Of a DNA stretch of 64,000 nucleotides, positions 53,702-64,000 are shown one piece after another. The DNA is taken from assembly GCA_900618795.1 (NCBI GenBank), contig UYJD01000009.1:1123823-1187822 (forward strand), given 5' to 3'. The stretch is from Cyanodermella asteris (taxonomy: Eukaryota > Ascomycota > Lecanoromycetes > Ostropales > Stictidaceae). The notes beneath the pieces were generated by a model. The model was given only the letters and a program-made list of their open reading frames with translations. It did not search any database and had not been told where the DNA came from. Positions within the stretch are counted from its first letter, which is position 1, and each line of letters opens with the position of its first letter. Made by a program: the position numbers and the translations under genes.

Positions 53702-55079
53702 ATGAAGATCATTTTGAGAGTTCGTCCTGAACATCCACAGCCAAGTGAGAGTTCATCTGAGCATAGATCCGTGGACATGGAAGCTTCTCAGATATCATCT
53801 CATTCTGGCCACGCCGATGGCCGCCTGCCGGTAGAATCCATGCCCAATCAAGGCTCTGATCAGTCGATTGGCAGCACGATTGTCGTGCCATGTGAGTGAG
53901 GAAGTCGACATTTATCCTGCAATAAGCTAACCACGATATTGAAGCTGTTGCAGATATGCAAAGAAATCAGTATTTTCCATACCTGCCAGATGCAAATGTC
54001 ATCCGCCAATCGATCGAAGAAGATGCTGATGTTGTGATGACAATTGACCCACGAGATCTGGTAGAAGATGAAGTTGAGCCTCGACCACAGGGCCAGGTTG
54101 GCATCACACGTTCTGTCTTAAGACGAACCGACCCAGAGAATCAAGGGAACCTTCTCGCCGTGAACGACGAGGATCCAGGTGAAAGTCCGCCCAAGAAATA
54201 CAGTGACGACCGAAATCTGCAAATGTACGAAGGGGTCTGGGCCGTCTCACTGAAGATTTGGCAAGAGAGGAAAACACCGATACACCCACAGAGCGCAGTG
54301 CATCTCGATTGCAAGGGTGGGTTATGGCGGCTGGACTTCCTTGGGCGCGAAGCAGGTACGTTTGCGCTCTCGTGCTTCGTGCTATGAAGAAACTGCGTAT
54401 GCCGGATGGTACGAAGAGAGGATAATGCTTTGGGTATGGCCGGAAAGCTGACGAGTTTATCGCTAAATGAATGCTAGGTGACACGACTGGATTCACCGCG
54501 GCTCCAGAGGACACCCTTGCAAGAGCAGCCGTGGTCAAGGACAAAGCTCTTTCGGTATTCGAACTGGTGAGCGCTGAGTCAGCGGTCTCGGAATTTCCAT
54601 TCTCAGGAAATGATTGGGACAGAGTTCTGAAGTCGATCTACGATACAATGTCGGCAATTGATCGGAAATTGCTGCCATTGCTCGCCGGGATAGCCACGAG
54701 CCGAATCGTGATCTGGCCGCACGCTTTGGAACTGCTGATACTACAGTGCTGTCAACACATCTGGAGAGAGAGGACCGGGGAGGAATGGCGCGAAGTTGAA
54801 AGCTTGTACAAGCAGCACGCCGATAAGTGGCCTCCGAACAGTAAGCCATGGCCGAGGGATCGGTGCAACAAGCTGGCGATTGAGGATGCGCTGGAGGAGA
54901 CGACGGAACATCACAAGGCGTGCCGACGCATGGCATACAACTTTTACCGAACTATACGAGGCTTGAAGCGGGATAGGTACAGTGCTGACAAGGTGGTGGG
55001 TGGTACGAAAGAGCGCAACTTCTTCTTTGACGGAACGGGCATTCGAGCGGAGGACGTGACCGGAGGTGGGAAGAATTGA
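53702..55079 (+). CDS. Unknown protein, three-exon model
   Basis: Model: 53702-53891, 53954-54355 and 54478-55079, giving about 397 aa in one frame. Introns have GTGAGT..CAG and GTACGT..TAG ends; an acceptor nine bases earlier in the first intron would add three residues. The N-terminal half is acidic and Ser/Pro-rich and looks disordered. From GVWAVSLKIWQERKTP onward it becomes more structured, with Trp-rich helical stretches (IWPHALELLILQCCQHIW) and a Lys/Arg-rich tail. I recognise no domain, signal peptide or membrane helix. The helical C-terminal part might bind nucleic acid or protein, but this is a guess from composition only. No functional link to its neighbours is evident. Confidence 0.65.
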
Positions 55080-55618
55080 AGACAGGACAGTCGCTAGGGG
55101 CAGGCATGTATCGCTGAGCACAGAACTGGAGCCGCGCGAGGCTGACGAGGAGGGAGAGGATCAGGACAGGATGAGTGGTGATAAGGAAGGAGAGAGAAAG
55201 CACGCGTCTTCTCGTCTTCTCGTCTTCTCGTCTAAGCTGCCAAGGGTCCGGCGCCAAGAGGCGTTGGGTGGCCCGAGCTCCGGCTGTTGGCGAGTTGAGT
55301 TTGGTGGTCGGGATGCGGGGAAGCTGCCGATCTAGAGTCAGTTGGCTGGCGCTGAAAGTAAGCCTGGCAAGCTCAGAGCAGTTGCAGAAGCAGAAGCAGG
55401 AGCTCAGGTGTAGAGCTCGTGAGGGGCACACGACTCCCACCTGCATACGTACCCTGCCAGCTACTTATTATGACTTCCTCCCGCCCTCCTCCCTCCTCGC
55501 CGTTCCCGTTTCTTGCATCCCACCCTCCACCAAGCGTCAATCAATCAATCACAATCTCTTTACTTGTCTGAACCTTTCCACGTCCCTTTCTCCAGTCAAT
55601 CACTCCAATACCGGCAAA
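55080..55618. other. Intergenic, with short repeat and C/T-rich promoter
   Basis: Carries an 8-bp microsatellite (gtcttctc repeated about 3.5 times) at 55206-55233 and a pyrimidine-rich stretch near 55480-55600, directly upstream of the DJ-1-like gene. C/T-rich tracts before the start are common in strongly expressed fungal genes. Confidence 0.5.
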
Positions 55619-56699
55619 ATGAGTGCAATCGTCGACGGGCCTGACGGTGTGACCGATGGGCCTGTCCCCGCCATCAATGTCCTCTTCACCATGCATCCCG
55701 GCTTTGATACTCTCGACCTTTGTGGTCCTCTTGAGGTTCTTGGACACGCTCGTCATAACACCAGCGATGCTCGTAAGTCTCACTGCGCTGGGTAGTCAGT
55801 TCCATCTCTTGTTGTTGCCGGTTGAGCGTCAAGGCTTGGAATGCCCCTCAATCCAAGTCTGAATGGATTGAGCTTGCCCCACAAGACATTCGAGCTGTGC
55901 AGACATTCCAGACATCCAAATACGTCATCCACCACATGCTGACCTCACAATAGAGAGCAAGGCCTTCAAGTGCCAGTTTGTTGCCGAGAAGGAGCATACT
56001 GTCTCCGCCCAGGGTGCCAGCTTCCGCGCCCACATGGACTTTGACGACGCCATGGAGGACACCGCCGACTTCGACATGCTGATTGTCCCTGGCGGCAGCG
56101 TTGACCCCGTCTTGAAAGTCGGCGCAGAGTCACCCATTCAAAAGCTCATTCTGAAGTTCGTTGAGCTGCAAGAGGGAGACCCAACAAAGGAGCGTACACT
56201 CATGTCTGTGTGCACCGGCAGTCTGTTTCTCGCTCAGGCCGGCCACCTTCAAGGCATGGGAGCAACTACCCATCCCGACTTCTATACCAAGCTTGAGATC
56301 CTCTGCCAGGAGGCCGCTCGAAAGGGCGATTACCAGCAGACGGACGTCATGGAGGTGCCTTATGTCGTCAACAATGCCCGCTACGCTCTTGACACCGAAG
56401 GCAAGGAGAACCCCTTCGTCTTCGCAAAGAAGCCGGCCAAGGAGCGCCGCCGCAGCATCGCCCGAAAGGGATCGGATGCTTGGCGTGAGGGCGCCCGTCG
56501 TCGTGATAGCATTGCTCGCAGAGCTGCTTTGCCACTGGGTGGCTTGCGTCTCATCACCAGCGGCGGTGTGACTACCGGCATCGATGCCAGCCTTTACCTG
56601 GTGAGCGCCATGGTCAGCCAGGCTGCTGCTGAAGAGGTTGCACGTGTTATGCAATATGATTGGAAGAAGGGCGTTACTGTTGACGGTATTGATGTCTAG
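55619..56699 (+). CDS. DJ-1/PfpI-family protein (class I amidotransferase-like)
   Basis: Two exons, 55619-55772 and 55954-56699, give 299 aa; the 181-nt intron begins GTAAGT and ends in TAG. The fold signature begins INVLFTMHPGFDTLDLCGPLEVL, with the nucleophile elbow around Cys138 in SVCTGSLFLA and the ThiJ/PfpI ending TSGGVTTGIDASLYLVS. A Ser/Arg-rich insert (KERRRSIARKGSDAWREGARR) near residue 215 is unusual for the family and looks like a flexible, possibly phosphorylated loop. Relatives include isonitrile hydratase and fungal DJ-1-like proteins of unknown substrate. No signal peptide. The cysteine suggests a hydrolase, glyoxalase or redox-sensing role; I cannot choose among them. Confidence 0.88.
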
Positions 56700-57238
56700 G
56701 CAAATGCTTCGAGCCAGGCGTCGTGTATTAGTGGACCACATACCACATCGGACGAGATACGATAGGAGGAATCCGAGGTTGACCCAGAATGACTGAAGCG
56801 GATTGCGACGCCTGGACATGTCTCTGGTTACGGTGGCTGGCCACTTGCTTGCTTGCTTGTCAACTTTGTATCAACATGTCATGGTAGTAACGACGAAATG
56901 AATCGAATCGAATCGATTTCGGAAAGTAGCCTATGTAACAAATTCCCACACAAGCACGCAGTTATTGTGAACAACAATTAGCACTTTATGATACACTCCA
57001 GGCTGTTGAATGTCCTCCGAACGCAATCCCATGTCCCATACTCCATTTCCTTCCGTCAAAAGTTGGATGCTTGACAAATGTTGGCTGTGGGCCGCTGATG
57101 TACGTCTATCTCGGGTACGAAACTCCAGTACACCATGCTCGCTCAATCGAAATAGTACAGATTGCCCAAGGTCTCATGAGAGATTCTCGGACCGAAGCTG
57201 GGGACAGAAACAGTTCCCGGCTCCGGGAGCGGTGTACT
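56700..57238. other. Intergenic, with short microsatellites
   Basis: Holds (CTTG)4 at 56844-56859 and a GAATC-type repeat near 56899-56916. No gene was recognised. Confidence 0.5.
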
Positions 57239-57460
57239 TTACTTCTTTCGAGGAATCGAACCGCCGTGGCACCGGTGTCCATTCTCCACGTAGAAAGAGG
57301 CCCCGCAGCTTGTTGGCCCAGTACAGTAAGCTTTGACATGACCGTTGCTGTCAAAGTATGAGTCCGCTGCGTAAACGGTGGTCGTGGGCGTCAAGCCGGC
57401 CCAACCTGCTGGGCGGGTGTCGGTTGTGTCGCCCATGTACTTCCCAAGTGCGTAGCTCAT
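57239..57460 (-). CDS. Small protein of unknown function, 73 aa
   Basis: A single short frame from the ATG at 57460 to a stop at 57239. It has a compact, glycine- and aromatic-rich composition with three Cys residues (YCTGPTSCGASF and GHRCHGG) and no signal peptide. Residue use looks protein-like and a leader region lies upstream, but no family is recognised. A chance open frame cannot be excluded. Confidence 0.4.
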   Translation of the reverse strand: MSYALGKYMGDTTDTRPAGWAGLTPTTTVYAADSYFDSNGHVKAYCTGPTSCGASFYVENGHRCHGGSIPRKK

Positions 57461-59255
57461 TGCGATTGTTGAAGGTGTGGTGAATTGGAGGTGGTACGAA
57501 GGCGGATGAGCGACAAGACTTGAAGGCTATAGCTGGCTTGAGAATCAACTAGGGGAAGGTCGCCGGTTGATGAAATCGGGGTAATTGGTGTGACACGATT
57601 GTGAATAGGTGTTGGGAGAAGCGAAGTCGAGTTGCTTTGCTGTTTTGGATGAGAGTGTGGAGGGAAGGATGGTTTTATACACTAATTGTAGACAGAGTAT
57701 GAGAGACGACACAAGAGAGAACAGAGATGGCTTATAAGCGATTTATCTTACACGTCCAAGTGCCTTTGCTGCCTGTTTGTCGTGAAATTGCCGCAATTAC
57801 AATGCGCAGCTGCGGAAAGACAGATGAAGGATCTCGGAGAAAGGTCTTCGCCCCAGAGATATAACATGGAGAGACGGTGATTGACCGCCTGCGGTTGCCC
57901 AATAGGCGCAGGCAATCCGCGATGCGAGCGCGTAAGGTGGCTGGCGACGAGCTCAAGGCGTTTTTGAGGGCTATGTTATGTCCATTGAGCCACCAAAGCA
58001 TTCTGCCTACCCAGTCCGGAGGAAAGAACAGACTGACAGGAACGTAGTCGGATCGGGTAGATAGTCGCGCATGCGGAGAGTTCGCATCGGCGACGCGGTG
58101 ACAAGGCAGCAACGGCGTCGATTGACTCACAGCAGGAAGCCATGCTGTGATTGCCCTGTAACCTATCAACTGTTAGGCTCGGTGACGCCTGTGAAGGATG
58201 GATCAAGCCGGGCAGGTTCGACTTCATATCCAATCTGTGGTCCGGGGAGCAGCGGAGACTCGGTAGACCATTTCGGGCAGATTTTGTCCAATCTCTTGAC
58301 CATATGCCGTCGTGAAAGCCCTCGAAAAAGCCATGAAAAAGCCTTGACAAACAACTGTTGCACAGCGTGTAGTTTCTGGCGCCAGCTGAGCGTGGTCAAA
58401 GTTTGGGAGCTGGAGTCAGGCCAGGGAGAGTTAAGGCGATGGGGGGCTGTGTCTGCCGCCTGCCGGGCGAGCGGCATACGGCGTAAGAGGTAATATGACA
58501 GTATCTGAGTTCTGAGAGCGCCAGACGACGTATTGCAACGCTGCAACTGTCAGCATAGTAGCAGCCGAATCACGTCAGGCAGACGATGCGCGCTTGACAA
58601 TATCACTCCGGAATCGGGAGGCGTGACCTGGAGACATGGCCTTGACAGAAGCAAGCCTCAATTGCCGACCGGCCACCGCAGCAGAGGGCGTGTCCGTGAT
58701 TTTGGCGTCAGCACAGGGACTTCGTGAAGGTGCATAACCTTGCAACTCTCATAACGGACGGAGATTGAAGGCAATCAAGGTGCGCGAAGCTGATGGATGC
58801 CACGCGTTATACCTACAAGACAGAGAAAGAAAGACTTCAGCAGCACCAGGCATGACCGACAGCCAAGCGTGTGTTGGCACACGAAAACAATGCGCGCCTC
58901 AAGAAAGCCTCAAAAGGTAAGGCAGGTCGCGATCAAGCTGCAACATGGGCCATTGATTGCGATGCGATTAGCAACGTGTGTTGGCAAACATCAGAGCAGC
59001 ATTTCGTGAGAGGATGAGAAACGCCTGTCTTGTCCGTCGCGTGGTCACGAGACGCGCTTTCTCCGCTCGCCCCGTCGCCTCGTCGCCTCATTTTAAAGAA
59101 CAAGGTGCATCGCTACCGCGCCCTGCCCCAGCCAAGCTCGCCGTGTGCAAGGCGCATGGTATTAGTTGTGGATCATGTGGAAGACCAACCGGGCCCCATA
59201 TGGATATCGTCGAAATTCATACGAATCATAAGCGAATCATTACTGGCCTGACGTT
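57461..59255. other. Longest gene-free stretch, 1.8 kb
   Basis: Several overlapping open frames of 60-145 codons lie on both strands (for instance around 57732-58546), but none shows a domain, signal peptide or intron-linked extension, and their composition is Ser/Arg/Cys-rich as in random frames. I see no repeat or transposon remnant. Confidence 0.4.
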
Positions 59256-60444
59256 CTACATCAATCCACCAAGCACCACCTTGGAGATCCCTGCCACTTC
59301 GTTCTTCACGCCGGCCCGCGTATAGTCGACAAAGTCCCTAATAATGCCTTCGAACACGACTCGCCGGATTCGCCCATCTGCCTTGCTGAACATGTCTGCC
59401 GTCTCTGCCGAACAGACACTAGCCGAGCTGACCAGCGTGGTGATCTTGGTGTAGCACTCAATGAGCACGTCGCAGAGAGTCACAAACACTTCAAAAAAGT
59501 CGGGCTCGAACGGTATGCCCGGCGTCCTGAGCCAGGTGAAGTCCTCTCCTGCGGCGAGCTCGCCGCCAGGAATGACGGGAGCTTGCACTCCGCCGCCTGA
59601 CATGCCACCTCCTGGTGTACCCTTCGCGGCAAGCAAGGCCTGAAGCTGGTCGGGATCGCTGGCCGAGGCGCCTACCTGCATTGGTAGCCCGATATCTGCC
59701 GCACTACTTGTCCGCCTTTTGCCTGCCGGTGTGCGTCTGAAGACGCTCGGGAGACGCGTCCGAGACGAGACCGGTGGACCGTCTGTGGGATGTGCCCGCT
59801 CATAGTCGTCGTACTCGAGCATTAGGGCGTGTAAGGCACGGAGGTAGTCTGTGGCGGATGCCGTATTCAGGTCAATGACGGATGGAAGAGAGACGCCCAG
59901 CAGGAGAAAGTTTGCTGCTCGGCGACCGAGGCGGCGTGGTTCGAAAGACGGAAGTTTGAGGATATCAGGCTGGGTATAGAGGAGTGTGTTGAACCAGAAG
60001 ACCCTGGGCTCGTGTCTGTCGACGGAAGCTGTCGTCAGCCTATCTAGCATATGTTCACCGCGCTGCTCCGACATACGTCTTCTTCAGATAGTCCAGGGAG
60101 GAAATGCGCTTTGCAGCATTATCCTGTATGTTCTGGTATATGTTGTCTGGATTCTGTCTGGGATCGCTCGTCGCTGTGGGCATGCCTCGAGGGCCTCCAG
60201 AAGTGTACTTGAGCACCTACGGGATCCTCAGTACCTTGTCCGCGGTTCAGGACGGCATCAATGCCACGCAGTTGCTCCGTACCTGGGACATGTCAAGTGC
60301 GGGTGGAGGCTCCTTGCTAGTAGTAGTAGGCACACGATTGCCATACGTAGCCACGGCATCGGCCGGCAGCATCGGAATGCTGCTTCCATCACTCCCCTTG
60401 CGCGACGCAAGTGCGCCCACAGAGTCACTGCGCGTGCGATTCAT
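59256..60444 (-). CDS. Conserved-looking fungal protein of unknown function
   Basis: Three exons, 60283-60444, 60077-60216 and 59256-60015, give 353 aa. Introns of 66 and 61 nt have GT..AG ends; the joins read DMSQ/VLKYTSGG and DYLKKT/HEPRVFWF. The N-terminus is Ser/Thr-rich and disordered. A compact helical region follows (FWFNTLLYTQPDILKL, RRAANFLLLGVSLPS, YLRALHALMLEYDDY), then a Gly/Pro linker (about residues 210-255) and a C-terminal helical region (FFEVFVTLCDVLIECY, then RIRRVVFEGIIRDFVDY). No signal peptide, membrane helix or catalytic motif is seen. The composition is that of a conserved cytosolic scaffold-type protein, but I cannot name it. The exon structure is well supported because all three frames agree. 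Confidence 0.8.
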
Positions 60445-61258
60445 GTCGCTGGAGCCATGGATCTGGTAATGGGAGTCAAGGGAGTTTCCAACGTCTATTC
60501 CAACGACATTCTAGCCGCAAGTCCGGAGTTGCTCGCCGGGTCGGGGTCGGAGCCGACTCGGCATCTGGTTCAGAACACAGGCTTGATTAGGTTGTATGTT
60601 TCTGCCGCTGTCGGCAAGGAGGGGATTGGACCCTTCACGACATGTCCTTGCTGGTTGGCTCGTTGGATCGGGGACACACACGACTAGCAGACAAGATACA
60701 TGCTCGCCTAAGTGTCGCAGCCGCGACGCCGACGGCGCCTGTCCTGACGTGAGGCTCGTTTGGTCGACTCGTGCGAGAGTAGTCTAGCTCGACACGCATT
60801 GGCGGACAGAGTAAAACCACTTCACTTAGGCCGTCTGAGATCCAGCGTCTGCCGCGCGACCGCATTCGATCCGCACTGCATAGGTACTAGGTGTGACAAT
60901 AGCCCAGTGTCATCCGTCTTCTGTACGCGGCTCTGTCGTGGCTGTCTGAAGAACAGAATCATTTTCAATGAGCTCCAAGCCGGAACGTGCAACGTTTGGC
61001 TGGCTCTCACGACGCCGCGGGCCGGTTCAAGCGGGCAGGCCCCCCCCCGGCGGCCTCGGGGGGCTTTCTTCAACTGGCTCGTTTGCTGATATCAACATTG
61101 AACCTGTTCCCTTCGGAACATCGGTCCGACAATAGACGAGCTTTGCTGTTTGTCGTTGCGTGCCTTTACGCTCGCTGTGCATAGTTCAAGAGAGAACGTC
61201 GAGTTCACGCTCCAACTGGCCAATCTCTGTCCTTCCAACAGATCACCCGCTCATCGAG
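60445..61258. promoter_or_regulatory. Divergent promoter region with GC hairpin
   Basis: Lies between the starts of the unknown gene and ECT1. It holds a run of nine Cs (61040-61048) and six Gs (61058-61063); 61039-61045 can pair with 61058-61064 as a 7-bp all-GC stem, about 195 bp upstream of the ECT1 ATG. It could lie in the ECT1 leader or promoter. Confidence 0.5.
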
Positions 61259-62671
61259 ATGGTCGTGGTTGATGAGACCGGGCTTCCTGTCCCTGAGAAG
61301 GGGCAGTGGCCAGTGGGCCCTCAGGAAGATATTGAAATCGACCCTAAGCGCATCTGGATAGATGGCTGCTTTGACTTTACTCACCACGGTGAGGCCTCAT
61401 GTTTCGACTTATGCTCCGTAAAGTCATCTAACACTATTCCACCAGGTCATGCAGGAGCTATGCTTCAGGCCCGGAGACTGGGACATGAGCTCCTCGTGGG
61501 CATCCACAGCGACGAAGCGATATTGCAAAACAAAGGTCCAACTGTCATGAATCTCGCCGAACGGTAGGCACTTCGCCCCAGAACGAAGCCTCCATTAACG
61601 GTCGCTGACCGAGGGGGCACTTCTAGTGTTGCGGCCGTCGATGCCTGTCGATGGTCCACAAAGTCAATACCAAACGCGCCATACGTGACCTCTCTGGCTT
61701 GGATATCACATTACGGCTGCAAAGATGTCGTTCACGGAGACGATATCACGAGCGATGCCAGCGGTGAAGACTGCTACCGATTCGTAAAACAAGCCGACAG
61801 ATTCGTGGTCGTCAAGCGGACGCCGGGCATCAGCACTACGGATCTGGTCGGCCGCATGCTGCTTTGTACCAAAGGTCACTTCATCAAAAGTCTCGATGAT
61901 GTGCTCAATGGTGTCGAAGGCCATGGTTCGTCAGAGGAGAAGAAGACCAAAGGAGAAGAGATGCGCCAACGCATCATCGAGTACGCGAGCGATCAGACCG
62001 GCTTGAAGAACGGCGTCCAAGTCTGGACCTACAAGGGCAAGTCAGAGTACGAAAAGTCCTTTGAACCGGGCAAAGACACGTGGTGGAAGCCGGGCCAGCG
62101 TCTGGTGTACGTCGACGGCGGCTTCGATCTTTTCTCGCCCGGCCACATCGCTTTCCTTGAATCCGTGGTCAAGACCGAAGAAGCGAGAGCGGCCAAGGCT
62201 GGCTGGGACAAGGATTATTCGCCCTTCTACCTGGTCGCCGGCATCCACAACGATTCCGTCGTCAACGAGCACAAGGGTCTGAACTATCCGATCATGAACA
62301 TTTTCGAGCGAGGACTCTGCGTGCTGCAGTGCAAGTATGTCAACGCCGTCATATTTGGCGCCCCTTACGAACCTGATGCAGACTTCCTCCAGGCATCGCC
62401 GTGGATGAGACGCCCGGGACCGTGCTGGGATATCATTTACCATGGTCCGGCTGGCAGAGATGATGCATATGAATATGCCGAAGAAAAGGGCATCTTCGCT
62501 CGTGTTGGAGAGCATGCGTTTCAGGATGTCAATGCCAATACAATTGTGCAGCGTATTCTCGAAAGTCGGGCCCTGTTCGAAGAGCGACAACGCGAAAAGG
62601 GTGAGAAGGCCACTCTGGAGGAATTGGAAAAAGAGCTTCAAGCCAAGGCCAGCTTGGGAGCCGAACAGTGA
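61259..62671 (+). CDS. ECT1: Ethanolamine-phosphate cytidylyltransferase
   Basis: Three exons, 61259-61388, 61446-61563 and 61627-62671, give 430 aa. It makes CDP-ethanolamine from CTP and phosphoethanolamine, the rate-limiting step of the Kennedy route to phosphatidylethanolamine. Two cytidylyltransferase folds are present, as usual for ECT/PCYT2. The first has IDGCFDFTHHGHAG with the HxGH motif (residues 42-45) created across the first splice, and RTPGISTTDLVGR as the signature loop. The second has VDGGFDLFSPGHIAFL, with SPGH in place of HxGH, which is common in the second domain. The linker (EGHGSSEEKKTKGEE) is charged. The start at 61259 gives the family N-terminus. It converges on the VDAC gene. 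Confidence 0.95.
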
Positions 62672-62887
62672 CCTAGTGGTTCCTTCTAAATTCGACCATG
62701 GCCGGGGTTCTGCGCCGAAGGCGTGTCCGTTATGCAAAAGTTATCGAGCCCATAGAATCCAAGAAAGAGTCAATTGTGGTATCAGCTAATTACAAATCCA
62801 CACAATAACAACTCCTGCTCATGCGTCAGTTGCCCTGCTCCTCCTCATGCATCGTCTCCCGGGCGCCTTAGCTCCAGGCTCGACCGT

Positions 62888-64000
62888 TTATGCGGTGAAA
62901 GACAGGTTGGCGCCAACCTTGTGGGTCGACTCGTTCAGCTTGGTGGTGTCGAAAGAGGCACCGAGACCAAGAGCCAGGCCGGGGCGGAGCAGGACGTTGT
63001 ACGCAACGGCGGCAATGCCCTTGTCGTTGATCTTGGCCTATGGATTGTTAGCCCATCTCGCATGCACTACAGCTTCATGCAGAGCTCACCTTGGCAAAAG
63101 AGGCGGGGTCAAGGCGGTACTTGGAAGCAACCTCAAGACCGACGTTGTTGCCAGCCTTGGAGTCCCAGACAGCCTTGGCGCCAGCCTCGACCTGAGAGTT
63201 GACCTTGTGGTAGTACGAGGCCTGGAAGACGCTCAGGTTGTTGGAGGCAGTGATGGCGGCAGCGTAGACGCCGGGGAGCTGGTATCCAACGGCGGCAGAG
63301 TAGCGGGTGACAGCCGCCTTCTGGACGTCGTAGGTCGTCTCGGCACCGGCAAGGAAACCCTCGTGGCCGAGAGTAACGTCAACGGTGGCGGTCGGGCCCT
63401 TGAGCAAGTCGAAGAAGGCACGGCCGTGGACGTTGGGCTGCTTGAAGTAGACGTTGGTCTTCGCGCCGTAGGTCTTGTTGGCCGGACCGTAGTTGCCGAG
63501 GAGCTCAAGCTTGAGGCCCTTGGCAATCTGGTTGTCGAGCTCGAGCTTGGTGTCGAGCGAGTTGGCGGTGGTCCAGGTCTCGGTCAAGACGACGCCTGCA
63601 CGATTGAATTTTAGCGAGAGTCCTGCAATGGGCTTTGTTTTGGATGCCATCCACGCGATCCAGAGGGATCCCTTCTCTTTGGATGGGACTCCGATGCCCG
63701 TTGCGCGAATAATAAGATCGAGTGGCATACCGGTCGCTGCGTCAGTGTACTTTCCCTCGAGCTGTTTGCGATGCCGGTTAGCAATTGTTCGACATGAGAA
63801 TGCAAGTCATTCGGCTTACACTTCCGCTCGAGGAGCCCTCGTGGGTGCTCTTGCCCTTGACGTTGAAAACGACGCCATTGGGGGCGGTCGACTTGACCTC
63901 GAGCTGGGCTATGAAATTGTCAGTATGTGTCTTCCCGTGGCAATCGAGCGGGCATACACACCGGCAGTGATGTGGTAGAAGTCCTTGTTGAGAAGCTTCA
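62888..64000 (-). CDS. POR1: Mitochondrial porin VDAC, 5' end outside window
   Basis: Partial gene that runs off the right edge. Exons visible, leftward: 63962-64000 (incomplete), 63820-63908, 63731-63761, 63090-63595 and 62888-63037. Encoded blocks are KLLNKDFYHITAAQLEVKS, GKSTHEGSSSGSLEGKYTD, TETWTTANSLDTKLEL, VHGRAFFDLLKGPTATVD, VTLGHEGFLAGAE, LSVFQASYYHKVNSQVEAG and the tail LGASFDTTKLNESTHKVGAN. These match the 19-strand fungal VDAC such as the Neurospora porin, including the GLK-type DNQIAKGLKLE region. It forms the outer-membrane channel for metabolites. Only the first few N-terminal residues are missing. A 31-nt internal exon is notably short. Confidence 0.93.

Noticed and set aside
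57240-57262. tRNA-like B-box on the minus strand (GGTTCGATTCC)
   Set aside because: The flanks cannot form a T-arm or acceptor stem, and the bases lie inside the small reading frame.
1-64000. Transposons, CRISPR arrays or viral insertions
   Set aside because: No terminal repeats, reverse transcriptase, transposase or capsid-type coding was recognised, and regular direct-repeat arrays are absent outside the coding repeats described.

Overview
The window is nuclear DNA of a filamentous ascomycete. Genes lie on both strands and are interrupted by short GT..AG introns of about 46-90 nt, often with a CTAAC or CTGAC branch site just before the acceptor. The gene set is fungal: DASH subunit DAD2, shugoshin, Ypt7, Atg16, Dot1, cyanase, CEM1 and a fungal VDAC. 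The style suggests a dothideomycete, but that is inference from recall and was not tested. The sequence is a draft assembly: 75 Ns lie at 39858-39932. I see no intact mobile element, CRISPR array, rRNA, tRNA or biosynthetic gene cluster.

Left part (1-20 kb): RRP5 (ribosome biogenesis), an HSL-type esterase, an EamA/Thi74-like transporter, a head-to-head YPT7/ATG16 pair (vacuole fusion and autophagy), DOT1, the mitochondrial Fe-S factor IBA57, a membrane-anchored esterase and a nine-exon drug:H+ antiporter-type MFS gene.

Middle (20-42 kb): a PLP-enzyme/rhodanese fusion; a head-to-head shugoshin/DAD2 pair; a Ser/Thr-Pro-rich nuclear-type protein of unknown function; a small membrane protein; a secreted protein with a frame break; a C2H2 zinc-finger protein with two families of internal repeats; cyanase with a possible mitochondrial presequence; a decayed and truncated MFS gene around the assembly gap; and an MDR-family reductase. 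The 37.3-40.6 kb stretch is the most degenerate part.

Right part (42-64 kb): a vacuolar-type ZIP zinc transporter, a UBA/RWD/DEAH helicase, a head-to-head CEM1/mL46 pair (mitochondrial fatty-acid synthesis and mitoribosome), an isochorismatase-type hydrolase, a DJ-1/PfpI-like protein, three genes of unknown function, ethanolamine-phosphate cytidylyltransferase, and VDAC running off the right edge.

Most of the window is housekeeping. The best leads are three divergent gene pairs whose members work in the same process, the PLP-rhodanese fusion, the cyanase presequence, the repeat-rich zinc-finger protein and a 16-bp perfect hairpin at 14013-14048. Several first exons are only 10-17 codons long and were placed by intron signals plus family sequence; those models are spelled out in the entries.
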